This document shows, piece by piece, positions 10,703 to 23,244 of a stretch of 64,000 nt of DNA (its first letter is position 1; each line of letters opens with the position of its first letter). The position numbers and the translations under genes were made by a program. Source of the DNA: Cytidiella melzeri (lineage: Eukaryota > Basidiomycota > Agaricomycetes > Polyporales > Irpicaceae). The stretch covers positions 145,691 to 209,690 of the forward strand of contig JABYQR010000037.1 of assembly GCA_022592445.1 (NCBI GenBank). Direction: 5' to 3'. The notes under the pieces are model-generated. The model had not been told where the DNA came from. It saw only the letters and a list, made by a program, of their open reading frames with translations, and searched no databases.

Positions 10703-12015
10703 GGGGATGTGGTTCGGTGAGGTGGATGGTGACTGGGTGTAATTTATTGTTTTGGTCATTTGTACACTAACCCACGATTATTTCACTGTATTATGCGTAC
10801 CCTTACCATCTTCTAGTGCTGTACTGTCAGTGTAGCTTCGTATCGCTGCTCACCATTGAACAAAAAATTTCCATTGTCAATGACCGTTCTGCCTCGCGGC
10901 ACCCGGAAGGAAACTTGGGCAGTCAGGTATGTGTTCGCGTCTACGGACGAGCGTTGGGAGACCTACAATTGGTGGCAAAACCAAGTATCCGCGCAGATAA
11001 CGATTGCGAAGAAAGAAGCGAAGAAATGAGGAGGCTGTAGTAGCGTATCGGCCAGTAGTCAATCTCATGACCACAAATTGAACACGCTGCACACGTTCTG
11101 CAGCCGTAATATATTAGTGTCTATGCTGGTTTCGAGAGACCGTTTGCAGCTGCTTTTTTTTGCGGGAAAAGAGAAAGTTTACTGCAACGCGTCAATCACA
11201 GTGTACGATGTATGTAGTACGGCAACGTTAACGTACAGCTGAGGACCGATACTCGTTGGTACGTGATATCTTTCTGCTTATAGTACCGTGTAAAACAGTG
11301 GCCAAGGTTTGGGAATACCGAAGATGCCACGGTGGCACAAAGAATCCAAAAATATGTTCCAACCTCACGCCTGGAGCTTCTTGAACTCAACTTGAGATCT
11401 GCGCTGCGAAACAGAGGTAGGGGCAGCAACATTGGGGCCGGGTGAGTTTGGGTTTCTTGATAGGGAGATGGGGGGGATGGCAGCCGAGAGTTGGTCGCGG
11501 TGGTCTCTGAGAGGGGATGTGGGTACGGTAAGGAAAGCGCGGCGTACGTACTATCAGAGTGTATGTATCAATAACGGATGAAACAGAAAAAAAGGGCCGG
11601 TTGCAGGTAGTTTCGGTTTTTCGGTCCTATGTAGAACTCCCCATTGTCCCCCTTGCTCCGCTAAAAGATATGAGTAACTGGTACTAGTACTGTATATTCA
11701 TCTGAGTAAGTTGAATGTTAGAAAAGTATAGCCGTCCTACAATATGTACACGAAACCCCTTCATAACACGAGAGATACAGAGAGTCAGAGAGAGAGACAG
11801 AATGAGAATAAAGTGCGGGTCTTAGAGGCAGAAAACTACTAGCAGGACAAAAGCGCTTGGCCACAAGACAGAAACCCCGAGTCATGAGGGGGGGGGGGGG
11901 GGAAGGGACAGACAGGGAGAAAAGATGCCGTTGTGTGTCGCGAGCATCAATTGCACCGCGTATGATGGAGGGTTGATGGATGGATGAATGCGTCGAGAGG
12001 GGCCACAATCACTAC
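10703..12015. other. Intergenic, no gene seen; homopolymer G run
   Basis: 1.3 kb between the convergent 3' ends of SPT20 and the GATA factor. No supported gene. It contains an uninterrupted run of about 15 G at 11888-11902 and several GA-rich stretches. Confidence 0.45.
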
Positions 12016-13673
12016 TTACACCCTACGCATGGGCTCTCCCACGTCGTTTCGTTTCCCTTGCGACCCTGTCGAGTCATCGTCGCTGTCATTGTCCCCGCTT
12101 GAAAACCCGTCGGGACGGAGCGTGCCACCAGGCTTCAGCTGTCCCACTCCGCGGGTGCGCCCGGGCTCTCGTGTACGCTTCTTGATCTACGGTTGCACAG
12201 CAAGTTTTTTTATGTTCCATCCAAAAATGATGAGTTCTTGATGGCTACATGTGACTGAGATGAAACTGAGGCAACGTACCAATTTGGCATAGACCAGTCC
12301 GCATGCATTGCACAACGTTCGAGGACCTGTAAAAAGACACCGCAAGGAAACACAAAAAACGCGTTGATGATTACTATCTAGCCGAGACATCCTCCAGTGC
12401 TGGATGACACACGTACCCATAGGTCCCCTTCGCCACTCGGGCGTGGAAGTCGCGCCGCAACCAAGACACGTCTGTCCGCCTTCTACCGGCACCTCGTTTT
12501 TCTGGGGGTAAGGACCAGAACGGAGGCAGGGAGAAAATGGGCATCAAGGGTAGTAGATAAGCAAAAAAAGATTAATCAATGAGTGCGGATGGAAGTCAAT
12601 CACTCACGTTTACGTTTGGCTTGCGCGACTTTCCGTCACCCTCTTCATGCGAGCGCTCGCCGTTAGTCAGTAGTGGCGGCGGTGGTTGGGGGGGCCGTGG
12701 CGCCATGTCGCAGGCGGAGCGTTTAGTGGCAGAATCTAGAGCCTGTGCGCCGTACGTCGCCGCTTGTAACATCCTCTCCAGAGTCTCTGCGTATCCTCCA
12801 TGTTGTCTACCAGCACCAGTATCGGCTCCTATCGCGTTGGAGGAATCGATAATGAGACGGTATGATTCTATGAGCTAGAAGAAGGACACAGTAACCCGAA
12901 GTCGAGTTTACGTGTTGTGGGTAGGCGAGGAGTAGACAGGGGTGCCAAGAAGAAGTGGTCGTGTTGAATGTATAGAATGGGCAGATAAGCGGTAACAGTC
13001 AATTGGACGAACACGAGGAGACGGGAATGGATGGAACAGGATTGATTGAGGGTGTGCTTACCTTGTGGTAGTCTAACCCTAGCTGCGGAGCCTGAGGCAA
13101 CGGTGCGGACGTCTGGGGTGGCTCGACCAGAGGCTCCTTGCCCTTGCGACCTTTAGACGACTGAGAGGTCGCGTCAGGTGGCCGGTCTGCGCGTTCGTCT
13201 GCGCGACGATTATCCGACTTGGATGGACCAGCTGAGAGCGCCCTTGTGTCGCCTGGACGCTGAGCTTGTTGCGAGTCTGATCTGGACCCGTAAGGCGGCT
13301 CTTGCTGCTGCATAGGAGGTGGGTAAGACTGGGGCTGGGATGGGTAGTGCTGTTGCCAGCCTTCGGGTGTCCACTGCGCCGTCTGGCTCTGTTGAGGGTG
13401 AGGAACGCCATAGGGCGGCGGGTATGCTTGCTGTGGCTGCGGCGGAGGGTATGTATTGGGTGGAGGGTGGCCAGGATATTGTTGTTGCGGGGGTGGTGGC
13501 GGCGGTTGCTGTTGCTGTTGCTGTTGTGGTGGAGGGTGAGGATGAGAGGCGCCATTGCGCATCGGGCGGGCTGAACTAGGTGGGTACTGAGTGGCATCGT
13601 AAGGAGGATATGGCGCGTAAGCATAGGGCGGGTTCGGGTCTTGCTGGTTGTAATAACGGTTGTCTGAAGACAT
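12016..13673 (-). CDS. GATA-type zinc finger transcription factor
   Basis: Five exons (13673-13062, 12874-12608, 12501-12417, 12326-12280, 12186-12016), all in frame, about 393 residues. The N-terminal 200 residues are Pro/Gln/Tyr-rich, with a polyQ-polyP tract. A helical segment follows (LIESYRLIIDSSNAI...LERMLQAATYGAQ). The single GATA finger is split over two exons: CLGCGATSTPEWRRGPMG and PRTLCNACGLVYAKL, a CX2C-X18-CX2C layout, then a basic tail IKKRTREPGRTRG and an acidic Ser/Asp stretch. It should bind GATA motifs in the nucleus. No PAS domain is present, so it is not a classic WC-2. An in-frame ATG 41 codons upstream (13796) is an alternative start; I chose the one before the low-complexity region. 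Confidence 0.85.
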
Positions 13674-14747
13674 GGTCGGAGTCAAGCAGATTACTGCGAG
13701 AGTTCGCGAGGCTGTGGCCGAGAGAGAAGGCCGATTGTCGTCACGAGACGCAGTTGATTGACTGGCGCTTGGTCGAGGTATACGAGAGTGTCTCACGGGG
13801 CCACGGGAGTTGCGCTGGCTGTTGCTGAGGACTGCAAAATAAATGTGAGTTGTCGCGGTCTACAGGAGAGAAACAGGCAGGGATTTTAAAGGAGGGTCGA
13901 CTCGAGCCATGCCAGCAACATGCTCGCCATTCTCTCGAAGATATCGTGACGAGACAGAGCGGCCCACCAGCAAAAGTGGCTGGTTGGGTCTGGAGAGGAG
14001 GTTGCCCGCGTCCGAGCGGAAATTCCGATTTTCTCCAACTGTCTAAGCTAGATCTGGAGATCTACAGCGAGAGCCGTACATCGAGATTTGTGAGGAAAAA
14101 AAGAAGCACTTACGCTCGTTGTTTCCTGTTCGAGTCTGCCCCCAGCGTCGTTGCAGTTTCCAGGACGCAGGAAGAAATTCGAGGCTACGGCGAGCAGCGG
14201 GCAGAGGTTGGATGCTCTGAGTCTCTGACAAAAGAGCTAGGTCAAGACTATTTTTCTTTCACCGTTCCGAACTCCTAACCCGGCTCCTCTGCGGATATCG
14301 TTAGTTTTGGCCTCCCACAAAAGCACAGACCAAGCTGGCACACGTCCGAGCAGACACGCTCTCTCGCACGACTTTGACGGTCGCAGGTAGCTGACTACAC
14401 TCACATGTACAGTCGAAATAAACGTCTTGGCCTACCTCTCAAAATTTCAGACGCAGCAAGGTCGGAGCGGAAAGCAGTCCTGTGCCACCTATCAACCCGG
14501 CTTCCGACGATCACGTGTTTTATTCAGCGTTTCAACCGCGTCGGGACTCGGGATCTTGCTCAAAGTCAAGCTCAGGCTTGCGCAGCTTCCTCTCATGAGT
14601 GCATAAACCCACACCACGTCTGGGTGCAAGGGAAATCCGCAGCTTTCAACTCAGAAACGCCAATCCATCCGTCAGCGACATAAGCAGGATCAGCACATAC
14701 ACGCATCACATTCAAGTTGCTACAATACACTTCATCTTCTTGTTTAT
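13674..14747. other. Upstream region of the GATA gene, no other gene seen
   Basis: Probably the promoter and 5' leader of the GATA factor plus the 3' flank of the hydrolase gene. The antisense open frames are low-complexity shadows. No RNA gene recognised. Confidence 0.4.
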
Positions 14748-15849
14748 CTACAAATACTTGATCATCCACTCAACGTTCGCCTTGAAAGCGCCTTCCTTTC
14801 CAGCCTTGACCTTCGGGTCGCTCTGCAGACGAACAAAACGAAATCAGTTTCACACAGTCATACATCAAAGATAATCAGCCCAAGACCCACCAAGTCGCCG
14901 CGAACCGCGAAACCGTGGGTGCATCCCTCCCAAAAAGTCCTCTTGTACCCAGGCGCAAACTTTCCTTCGCCCAAGATCGCGTCTGCCTTCTCTTGTTTCT
15001 CCTGAGGGAACTGCGGATCAATGGTGCAGCTGTTGATCAAGAGAGGGGCTTTGCTCGATAGGTATTTCTAAACGCGCATTCTCAGAAACTCTAGCGACCG
15101 AGAAAAAGAGCGACCCAACCACATACCTCAGCATCCTCCGGCATCTCCAACAAGGAAGGGTGTGAGACGGCGACGGCGTCAACCGCGTTCTCAAACGCAA
15201 GGTTGAACGACGTGCGGGCACCGTAGCAGTATCCCAGCGCGCCGACCCTAGTGATACCACTGCTCTTGAGCGCAGCGAGGACCTTGCGTATGCGTGGTTC
15301 AGTGACGTGGGGACCGTTGGGTCCGAACCACTTCATGAGGTCAAAGTCGGATCCCGGGTCCAAGGCGTCAGGAGGGCATGGCTCGTCAAAAATGTCGGGA
15401 ACAACCACTTTGAACCCGTTGCGTGCGTAGTCATCGGCGAGAAGCTGATCGGTAGGGCATTATGTGGGTGTTAGTGATGCTATGTATGAGGAGCGGGGGG
15501 AGGAGAGGGCAGGGGCAATGATGATCATGACAGAGATGGGAACGAACCTGATGGTTCGGAAGCTGCACACCAAAGACGTCCGGAATGTAGAGGAGGACTT
15601 TGTCCTTGGGGTAGTCAACGGTGGGTGTCGCGACGTATGCTTTGATACCGTCGAATTCTTCCCATTTTCCTGTATACGATGATAGCGGTGAGTTTCGCCC
15701 ATCCATTTCTATGTCCCTATACCATCTCCATTCGAATACAGACCTTCCGGGGTACCCTCGTGGCGTACACCTTGAGCAACGCGATAAGTGACAAGCTACC
15801 CGAAGGAGATGCACAACACACCCTGAGTACAGTGCTCGCAGAAGCTCAT
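14748..15849 (-). CDS. Dienelactone hydrolase family protein
   Basis: Six exons (15849-15822, 15770-15744, 15669-15548, 15444-15127, 15067-14891, 14822-14748) give about 248 residues, close to the family norm. The start MSFCEHCTQGVRHEGTPEG fits fungal members. The alpha/beta-hydrolase core shows the Cys nucleophile elbow GYCYGAR; the triad is completed by an Asp (likely in the SCTIDPQFP region) and the His of CTHGFAVRGD. Bacterial relatives open dienelactone in chlorocatechol breakdown; the fungal substrate is usually unknown, so this is a cytosolic hydrolase of unassigned substrate. The first two exons are only 28 and 27 nt long and are supported mainly by the conserved N-terminal motif. Confidence 0.88.
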
Positions 15850-16656
15850 GTCGAAGTGTCTTGTGTGTTAGTTGCTGAAGAGGAGGATAGGGGAGAGCGA
15901 CCGCAGAAGGCTCACAGTCTCACATATATGGCTGTCATCAGACTCTGCGATCTATAATCCTAATCTCTTTCCATTGCATTCGATCTGGATCCGGGAGGGA
16001 ATGTTCGAGCACGTCATAAGATCAGCGTGGTGCTGCACAGAGCTTATGTGGCAAGCAGCGAGGAGGACCGGTTGAGCCGGACGGTAAAGCAATTCCAATT
16101 GCGATCATCAAACCCATGGTCTCTGGGCGGTTTGGGCAAGGACTGTGTGTTCAGCATATTCTTAGGAAACCTCTCGGATTGCAAGACGCAGTTGTGTGTG
16201 AACGAGAGTTGAAAAACTGGCTCGAATAATGGCGTTTTCCCATGTTCCTGATTGGCACAACCTTGAGTGATGTCGTGGCGATCTGCGAGTCTTACTGCAT
16301 CTGCAACTGCCCTTGTAACGTTAATCTCATGCCATACGGGGGTGCATATTGTGTGGGCTAGATGACAGCAGTGGTGAGTACATGTGCGACAGAGCCTACG
16401 GACTCTTCTGACTCACCAAGAACTACGTGAGGGAAGGCCGAACGTTAAGCGTCAAGAGCTGCAATCACGAGTGACCATATGGGAAAAACGAATCACGAAG
16501 ACACGAGTATGAGAATTAGGTCCAGAGTCCACTAATAACACAGACATCCGAATACCTGACCATGGGCGAAGATGAGCTTTCGGCCAAAGCACATAGCACT
16601 GGTACTTACCGTAATACAACATGAAAAAGCGAAGCCACCACACAAGGTAAACACAT
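15850..16656. other. Intergenic, no gene seen
   Basis: About 0.8 kb between the hydrolase start and the SDS3 stop, probably the hydrolase promoter and SDS3 3' flank. Short open frames here lack any recognisable motif. Confidence 0.4.
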
Positions 16657-17853
16657 CTAGGGTTTGCTCGCCATCCCGCCTGCGGCAACCCTTCTCCTCT
16701 TGTTCCCTCTCCTGATTTCTCCAAGGTCCTGTTCAATCTCGGCCTCCTTGCATGTAGTCAACAAGTGCAAGCTCTTCCCAAGACCACCGACGCTCTGTGC
16801 TTCTCTTCCGCCGCCCTTCGCCCTTCGTCTGCTGTTAGTTGAGCTTGTGCCTGCGCCACTACTAAGGTGAGTAGATGTCAAGGGAAGTGGGAAAGGGGAC
16901 GGCAGTTCGTCGACTGAAAGGGAATGTGGGTTCAGAAATGGGCCGGTAGTGATCGGACCATTCGATATTGAAGATATTCCACCTGTGCCGGGTGTCGCGC
17001 TCGCAAGAGGTGTCGGGGGAGGAGACGTCCCACCTCCAAGCTTGTTGCGAAGCTTACGTGTGATGTGTGGACGCGACTGGGAGTCAAGCCCGCCCTCTGC
17101 CATACAGTTCACCAAGTCAGTCGCGTGGTGCTTCTGCATGAAGTTATAAATCAACGAACCTGCCCCAGTACCTTCGCCCTCTTTCTCCTCCCTCGCTCTT
17201 CGACGCCGCTCTTCAATTCCTTCAAGCAGGCGCTCCTTGATACGCTCCCTCCCTCTCTTCCACTCGTCTTCGACGCGTTCTCGTTCTTCGTCGTACGCAG
17301 TTTTGACGCAGTCTAGTGCGTGTCGCTCTTGCAGTACTTCAGAAGCGAGCAACGCAGATCGTTCGAGAGTGACAGGATATAACCGCAGTTGGTATGCGGG
17401 TACAGTGTCTGGACGAGTTGATAGATGATATGCGAGGAGGTTCAACTCTTGTATAGCTTCACCATAGTATCTTCCAGAGTTGTAGAGCACGCTAGGTCAC
17501 AGCGATCATAGGTCGTCAGCGCCGCATATAGTCACAGGGTAGCATAACAGGTTGTGCTCACTCTTCTCTGCGTTCGCTCATCTCCTTCCCAAGCTTACTC
17601 GCAAACTCCTTCCGTTTCCTCTTCTGAGAGTCCTCTGTGGGGGTGCCGCCTGCGATAAAAAGCGAAGAGAGAGGTGTGAGCCAGCTCTTAGGACCACCTG
17701 GCATCACTGCAGATGAGACGTACCGTGTACCCTGCTAGGTCCAGCGTTCAGGTTGCTCGGATGATAGTCTCCACTGTCGAAAATCCCGTTCTGTCCTCTC
17801 GACTTGCTCGAAGAAGCGTAGGGTAGAGCGAAAACCCCAGGTTGTGGTGGCAT
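16657..17853 (-). CDS. SDS3: Sds3-like subunit of the Rpd3L histone deacetylase complex
   Basis: Three exons. The first begins MPPQPGVFALPYASS; a short middle exon encodes KRKRKEFASKLGKEMSERRE; a long last exon begins near 17490 (VLYNSGRYYGEAIQEL). The order matches Sds3/BRMS1 proteins: a basic patch with EMSERRE, a helix, a long charged coiled coil (AYDEERERVEDEWKRGRERIKERL), the RPHITRKLRNK motif, a Pro/Ser-rich linker, and a C-terminal helix KEAEIEQDLGEIRR followed by RGNKRRR. In yeast, Sds3 is needed for the integrity and catalytic activity of the Sin3-Rpd3 large complex. It is transcribed divergently from argininosuccinate synthase across 337 bp. Confidence 0.82.
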
Positions 17854-18190
17854 TATCAGGGTGAAGGCGGTTTTGGTGTAGCGGATCCACTTGCTTTGTT
17901 GACTGCTTGGATACAGCTGAATGCCAAGGGAGCTTTTTCGGCGGTTGAGGGTGTATAGGAGGTTCAAGGTAAGCGGGGAGACAAAGAAAGGCTCTCAGCC
18001 ACCCACCGTCTGCAGCAACTCCAGCGCTTGACTCTGTCGGTGATCTCCGCAAAACATCTGTACCGAGTCAATCCGTTAGCGCCCATAATCGAGAAACTTT
18101 TGGTCTAAAAGCCAGGATGTCAATCTTCTTTCTCCTCCTCCTTCTCCTTTCTCTCTTTATCTCATCAAACCACTGTAAAACTCGAACGAG
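17854..18190. promoter_or_regulatory. Divergent promoter SDS3 / argininosuccinate synthase
   Basis: 337 bp between two outward-facing start codons. A long pyrimidine tract (TTCTTTCTCCTCCTCCTTCT at about 18124) lies just before the argininosuccinate synthase ATG. Such CT-rich blocks are common near fungal transcription start sites. Confidence 0.5.
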
Positions 18191-19922
18191 ATGCCTGAAT
18201 CTAAAGGACGTGTTTTACTGGCGTACTCTGGAGGCCTGGGTTAGCTATGGTGTCAATAAATCTTTGGAAGTGACGCTGATCTGCTGTAGATACCTCGTGC
18301 ATCCTTGCATGGCTCATCGAGCAAGGTTACGAAGTCATTGCTTTCATGGCTGATGTCGGCCAGGAAGAGGTGAGTCTCAATAGCTTTCTTGCATGACTGT
18401 TCTTGCAAAACTTCGCTTTTGTTAGGACTTTGAAGCCGCACGCACGAAAGCTTTGAATGTCGGCGCCAAGAAGTTTTTCGTTGAGGTACGCGAGCACTAC
18501 ATGAGTGTTTATCGACACATCTCATCTGCTGCTGTTGTAGGATCTCAAACGCGAGTTCGTGACGGAACTCATCTACCCCGCAGTTCAGGCTAACGCCATC
18601 TACGAGGTACATTCAAATGCAGTCAATGTATGGCTTCGAACATAGTTTGCTTACCATCTGATCTTGGCAGAATGTGTACCTCCTTGGTACTTCACTTGCA
18701 CGCCCCGTCATTGCTCGTGGGATGATGGCCGTCGCAGACCGTGAGGGTTGCGAGTAAGTTCGTGAATCATATTCGGCATGAGTGGTTACTAATTGAGATC
18801 CAGCTACGTCTCACACGGATGCACAGGAAAGGGCAATGACCAGGTCCGATTTGAGCTCGCCTTCTATGGCTTGAAGCCGGACATCAAGGTCATCGCACCA
18901 TGGCGTATTCCCGGTAACTAGATGCTCTTTGGGATAATACTGGAAAATCTCCTCATACACCTTTGCTATTATTCAGAATTCTACAACCGCTTTGCTGGTC
19001 GCCAAGCACTTCTTCAATACGCTGCTGAGAAGCAAATCCCCGTGCAACAAACTGCTGCCAAGCCGTGGTCAACAGATGAAAACCTCTTTCATATTTCGTA
19101 TGAGGCTGGCATTCTCGAAGATCCCAACACTACTCCTCCTACTGATATGTGGAAGCTCACCACTGCCCCCGAAGATGCGCCAACTACCCCTGAGCAAATT
19201 TCCATCGAGTTCAAGGCCGGTCTGCCTGTTAAAGTGACTGTTCCTGCCGAAAACAAGGTGTACACTGACCCAGTGGAGGTCTTCCTTGCCCTCAACGCCC
19301 TCGCTCGCAAGCACGGTGTCGGCCGCATCGACATCGTAGAAAACCGATTCATCGGAGTCAAGTCTCGCGGTTGCTACGAATCTCCCGCTGCTACGATCTT
19401 GCGTGTAGCACACATGGACATCGAGGGTCTTACTCTCGATAGGAATGTTCGTGCGCTCCGAGACCAGTTCATTACCATTGAGCTCGGCAGGATTTTGTAC
19501 AACGGCCACTGGTTCACCCCCGAGCGGGAGTTCGTAGTGAGCGCCATTCCGGCGAGCCAGCGCACGGTTAATGGTGTGGTACGCCTCAAGCTCTACAAGG
19601 GCAACGTTGTCGTTGAGGGTCGTTATTCCGAAGAGGTAAGTGGATAATGAGTGTGCACGCGTATGATATTGGTAAATATTGACATCTGATGTGCAGGGTC
19701 TTTACGATGAGAAGCAGTCCTCTATGGATGAACTCGGTGGATTCGAGCCCACAGACACAACTGGATTCATCCAGATCGAGTCTATTCGTATCAAAAAGTA
19801 GGTTTCCACCCTTTATTGATCATCGTACACTTATCGTCTTGATACACAGATGGGCCCAAGCAAACATCCGAAAGGGCCAGGCTGGCACCGAGCCCAAGGA
19901 TGTCTACGGCGTCCGTGTTTAA
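18191..19922 (+). CDS. ARG1: Argininosuccinate synthase
   Basis: About eight exons; the first (18191-18239) encodes [16 protein letters not shown] and splices in phase 1 into [27 protein letters not shown]. The N-terminal SGGLDTS P-loop is the ATP pyrophosphatase motif. Further family blocks are [78 protein letters not shown] and a C-terminal [12 protein letters not shown]. It joins citrulline and aspartate at the expense of ATP in arginine biosynthesis. All catalytic blocks are intact. Intron positions were read from frame and GT/AG signals; the intron before EFYNRF contains an in-frame ATG that could be mistaken for a start. Confidence 0.95.
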
Positions 19923-20996
19923 ACTTTAAAACCAGTGTGTGCGAAATTGGCTGCAAGTGCAGTTATGTAAGATGCTGTAATGAATTGCTTTCGTCTATGA
20001 GATCGCGTGTTGTGCGTGAGCTTTCAGGCGAGGTTTACCGCGAAAGTCAGTGTCTTTACTTATATCCGCATGGTCTGCTGCCGACACGAATATGCTAGGG
20101 TAAGGAGAATCTCCACATTTGCAAGGACGTAGTATCATTTTGCTTTGCCGCCTCGCGCGACTGTCGATCAGGGTTAACAGTCATTCACGACCTTTGAACA
20201 TGGAGCTTTCTTCACTACCGCTAGTGTCGAAGCAAGTTTGTTTCTACGAGACCCTAGGGCCACCGACCGCAAGACATGGGCACCCAACCTACGTACAACG
20301 ATCTCTTCACTTTTACCCCCCATGTAATCTTTCATATCACACACAGGAAAGGCCACGTGTCAGCCCACTGTGTCTTTGTCTACTTCAACCTCAGACACGG
20401 ATCTCTCCATCTCAACGGATAATGTCCAAGCGAGGGAGAATGGCCTTAGACTCAGGAAACGCGAGGACGTTTACTCTCGAGCACGGGCTCACCGATTTAG
20501 GTATCTGCTGAACACGTCCAGGCTGTCAAAGGTGGCCGTTTTTAGCTGCGAGCGTGGTTCCGAACTCCCTTCAAGTGGCTCACAAATAATGCAACAAATG
20601 TACGTGTGGCTACATGGTTCAAACTGATATAACCTCATACGATTCTAGGAGGAGAATGAAGCTTCGAATGTGACGCTACCGTTGCTAGACCTTCCTCCCT
20701 CTGTGTTGGCTTACCGCGCACATTTATGTACGTTCGTTTTTTTTTGCGACAAGCAGTGTACACAAGCACTGAGCCATTGGCCCTAGCACAATAAAGAAAA
20801 GTCATGCTGGGGTCTAGTTTGATGCGACCGAGGAGAAACGGGAGAGATCGAGAGAGCTGGCAATACCGTGTATGACGCGAGGACGTGAGAGAGTCGGTAA
20901 TACCGGTTATGGCGCTTGCGGCGCGCCATGGATATAGATTCCAACAGTCAATATGTGCAAGTAACAACGAGCCATCTTGTACCATACGGCGCACGC
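19923..20996. other. Intergenic, no gene seen
   Basis: 1.07 kb between the convergent ends of argininosuccinate synthase and the first F-box gene. Several short frames are present, none with a recognisable motif or plausible exon structure. Confidence 0.4.
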
Positions 20997-22754
20997 TCAC
21001 TGTCGGAAGGGAGCTCTGTGTTCCGCCAAAGGGTATAACACAAGTAGCTGGCCGCGAAATGTACCAAGCACCACCGTCCCAGTAATCTCCGAGAGCGCGC
21101 AATCTGCTATCTCATCATCATGCTCGTTCGTCGCATGTTTGATTGTATATATAGGTCTCCCTGGTGTGTCCATCCGCGGGGTATCCCCATCAGTCGTCGA
21201 CGAGCAATCTTGCGACTGCTGGTAATCATCGACGGCAAACCCGGAGACGCGCCATCCTGTGTCCGGGGTTTCCTTAGAATGTTCGAACCAGACTCCGCGC
21301 TTTCCCTGAGAGCCGAGAGCACATCCAGAAACTATGGAGTGAGTGACCCGATGTTCTGCCAGCAGCGTGACGTTGACATCCAGAGGAAGGGAAGTGAATT
21401 CATGACTAGCCAGAAGGGGTATTGACGAGGAGATTTCGTCCGAGCGAGGGAATCGCATTTTGATGGCGTAGTGAAGGAGTCCGCGACTGAAAATGTATGC
21501 CAGGAAGGTACAGGTCACTATTTTTGAATCCTCAGTGTACATGATTTGTGGCTCCGCACAGGTTGCGTGATTGAAATCCATTTCCGTGCGCAACAGGTCG
21601 GTGCGTGGGAGGGCCCTTTGTCCTCGGAGCTGAATCACGTCCGCCCGTAGCCCACCGTTACTCTGACTGACCTCATCCAAAAAGTCGAGGGTGAGAAGGT
21701 CCACTATGCCTTCCCGTATACACAAGAGATGGCGCGGTGTTAGGAAATACACAGCAAGGACGTGGCCATGCTGTGAACCTTCATCAGTCCATGACCACGC
21801 GTCAACATGTCGCTGTCTACTCACTAGATCGGCTTGTTCTCGCTGCGCACTCCAAGAAGAGTTGGTGGGCCAGTGCCAGAAGCGAAGATTCCCTAAATCA
21901 CTATACGCGACGAGCTGCGAGCTCGGATCGACTGCTAAGAAGCGGTATTTACAGCTTCCGGAGGTGGGTCCGTCAAAGATGCTCCCTAGCAGCTGCGATT
22001 CTGCCACCTTTGAAGTAAGCCTGATCTTTTGAACTGTGGTTTCTGCCAGCGTGCAATTAACACTGAAGCCATACATATCTAGATCTCGCAGCACAAAGAA
22101 GAACACTCACCTTTCTCACTCCAGTCGTGTGTCCAGCAAGTCACTACCAATATAATCGCATCGCCGTTTAGGTCCACGCATGCTGCAGATGACGTATAAA
22201 GTCCATGTATCCCATCTCGCAGCCTACAAACCGGTTTCAAATGTCCTCGTGCCCAGGCACCTGTGCGCGGCAGACCAATGTAGTCCGCATGCTCGTCCGA
22301 TGGATACAGGTCCCATACTTCAAAGCATGTGTCCAGTATTGCCACCACCCAGCGGTCCAAGATGACATGCATGCCTTGAAAGGAATCAACCTCTGCTCGG
22401 AGTCGTAGTGCGGGTTGTTGATGGCGAAGCCATGACTTGGCAGTAACATGAACAGAAGTGGCCAGTTCCTCTGGGTCCTTGGTCTGTCCTACTGGTGAAG
22501 GGGCCGTAGAGCTCGTACCACACGGCAGTGGGTACCGTTTTGACTGCGACTGCAGGATGCCTTCCCAAATTGCTCTTTCGTGGCTCAAGAGAGAGCATCG
22601 TCGGCATACCTACAGTAACGTTCAGCTGGCTATCCCGCATTCTTAATTGCGCTTTAGACTCACACACCTTTCGCAAGGTCCACACGTCCGTGATATCGAT
22701 GTAGGTTGCGATGTATACTATGAGTTCGTCAGGGAGGTTCAAGAACGTGGCCAT
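20997..22754 (-). CDS. F-box protein, copy 1 of a tandem pair
   Basis: The N-terminus MATFLNLPDELIVYIATYIDITDVWTLRKVC is an F-box: LPxEL start, hydrophobic I/Y core, LRKVCRRC end. The first intron follows LRK. Downstream exons carry RRCSLLSHERAIWEG, LDRWVVAILDTCFEVWDLYP, LRFWHWPTNSSW, LYFLTPRHLL-like and CALGSQGKRGVWFEH, ending ALSEITGTVVLGTFRGQ. The repeated WDLYP- and RFWHWP-like strands suggest a beta-propeller without clear WD40 signatures. Basidiomycetes carry many such F-box proteins; they act as substrate receptors of SCF ubiquitin ligases, with unknown targets. The next gene upstream is a clear paralogue in the same orientation. Confidence 0.8.
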
Positions 22755-23244
22755 TCGAGCGGACTGGGCTAATCATGAGCAGCAGCCACTGATTCGCAAG
22801 CAGCATCCACAAACCTGAAATTCAACGCTCAGCCCGTACGCGTCCTTGTTCCACAATTCCTAGTGTTCGATTAACACGACCTTATTGATACGACCTTTTC
22901 ACTGAGGTGGTGGTCGGGAACAACTCCAAAAGTGATTTAGTACCCAATCCGACGGTCGTTTGTGCCACGTGGTAGGCTTCACCAATGATCATCCTCTTCC
23001 AAGACTACTCATGTACTCGACCGTGACCACGTACTGCCAGCAGTTGAATGCTGCTGCAAATAGCAAAAGTCAGAGCTGCTGCCACTAGTACGGGAGTCAT
23101 GCGGCTCTGAACAACGCGCGACTCGCTACACAGAAGCTGTGTACAGCTCAACGAGTCGACAATGAACGTTGATTTCAGCATCTCCCCATGCCATCTTGTA
23201 ACAAAAAAACCCCACGTATGCTGAACGGCAACATGACCTCAAGA
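22755..23244. other. Spacer between the two F-box genes
   Basis: About 490 bp holding the promoter of copy 1 and the 3' flank of copy 2. No gene seen. Confidence 0.4.

Noticed and set aside
13302..13579. Open frames antisense to the GATA factor N-terminus
   Set aside because: Mirror of the polyQ/polyP codons; composition is fully explained by the sense frame.
18922..18975. ATG at 18922 as a start of a separate gene
   Set aside because: It lies inside an intron of argininosuccinate synthase; the conserved protein continues across it.
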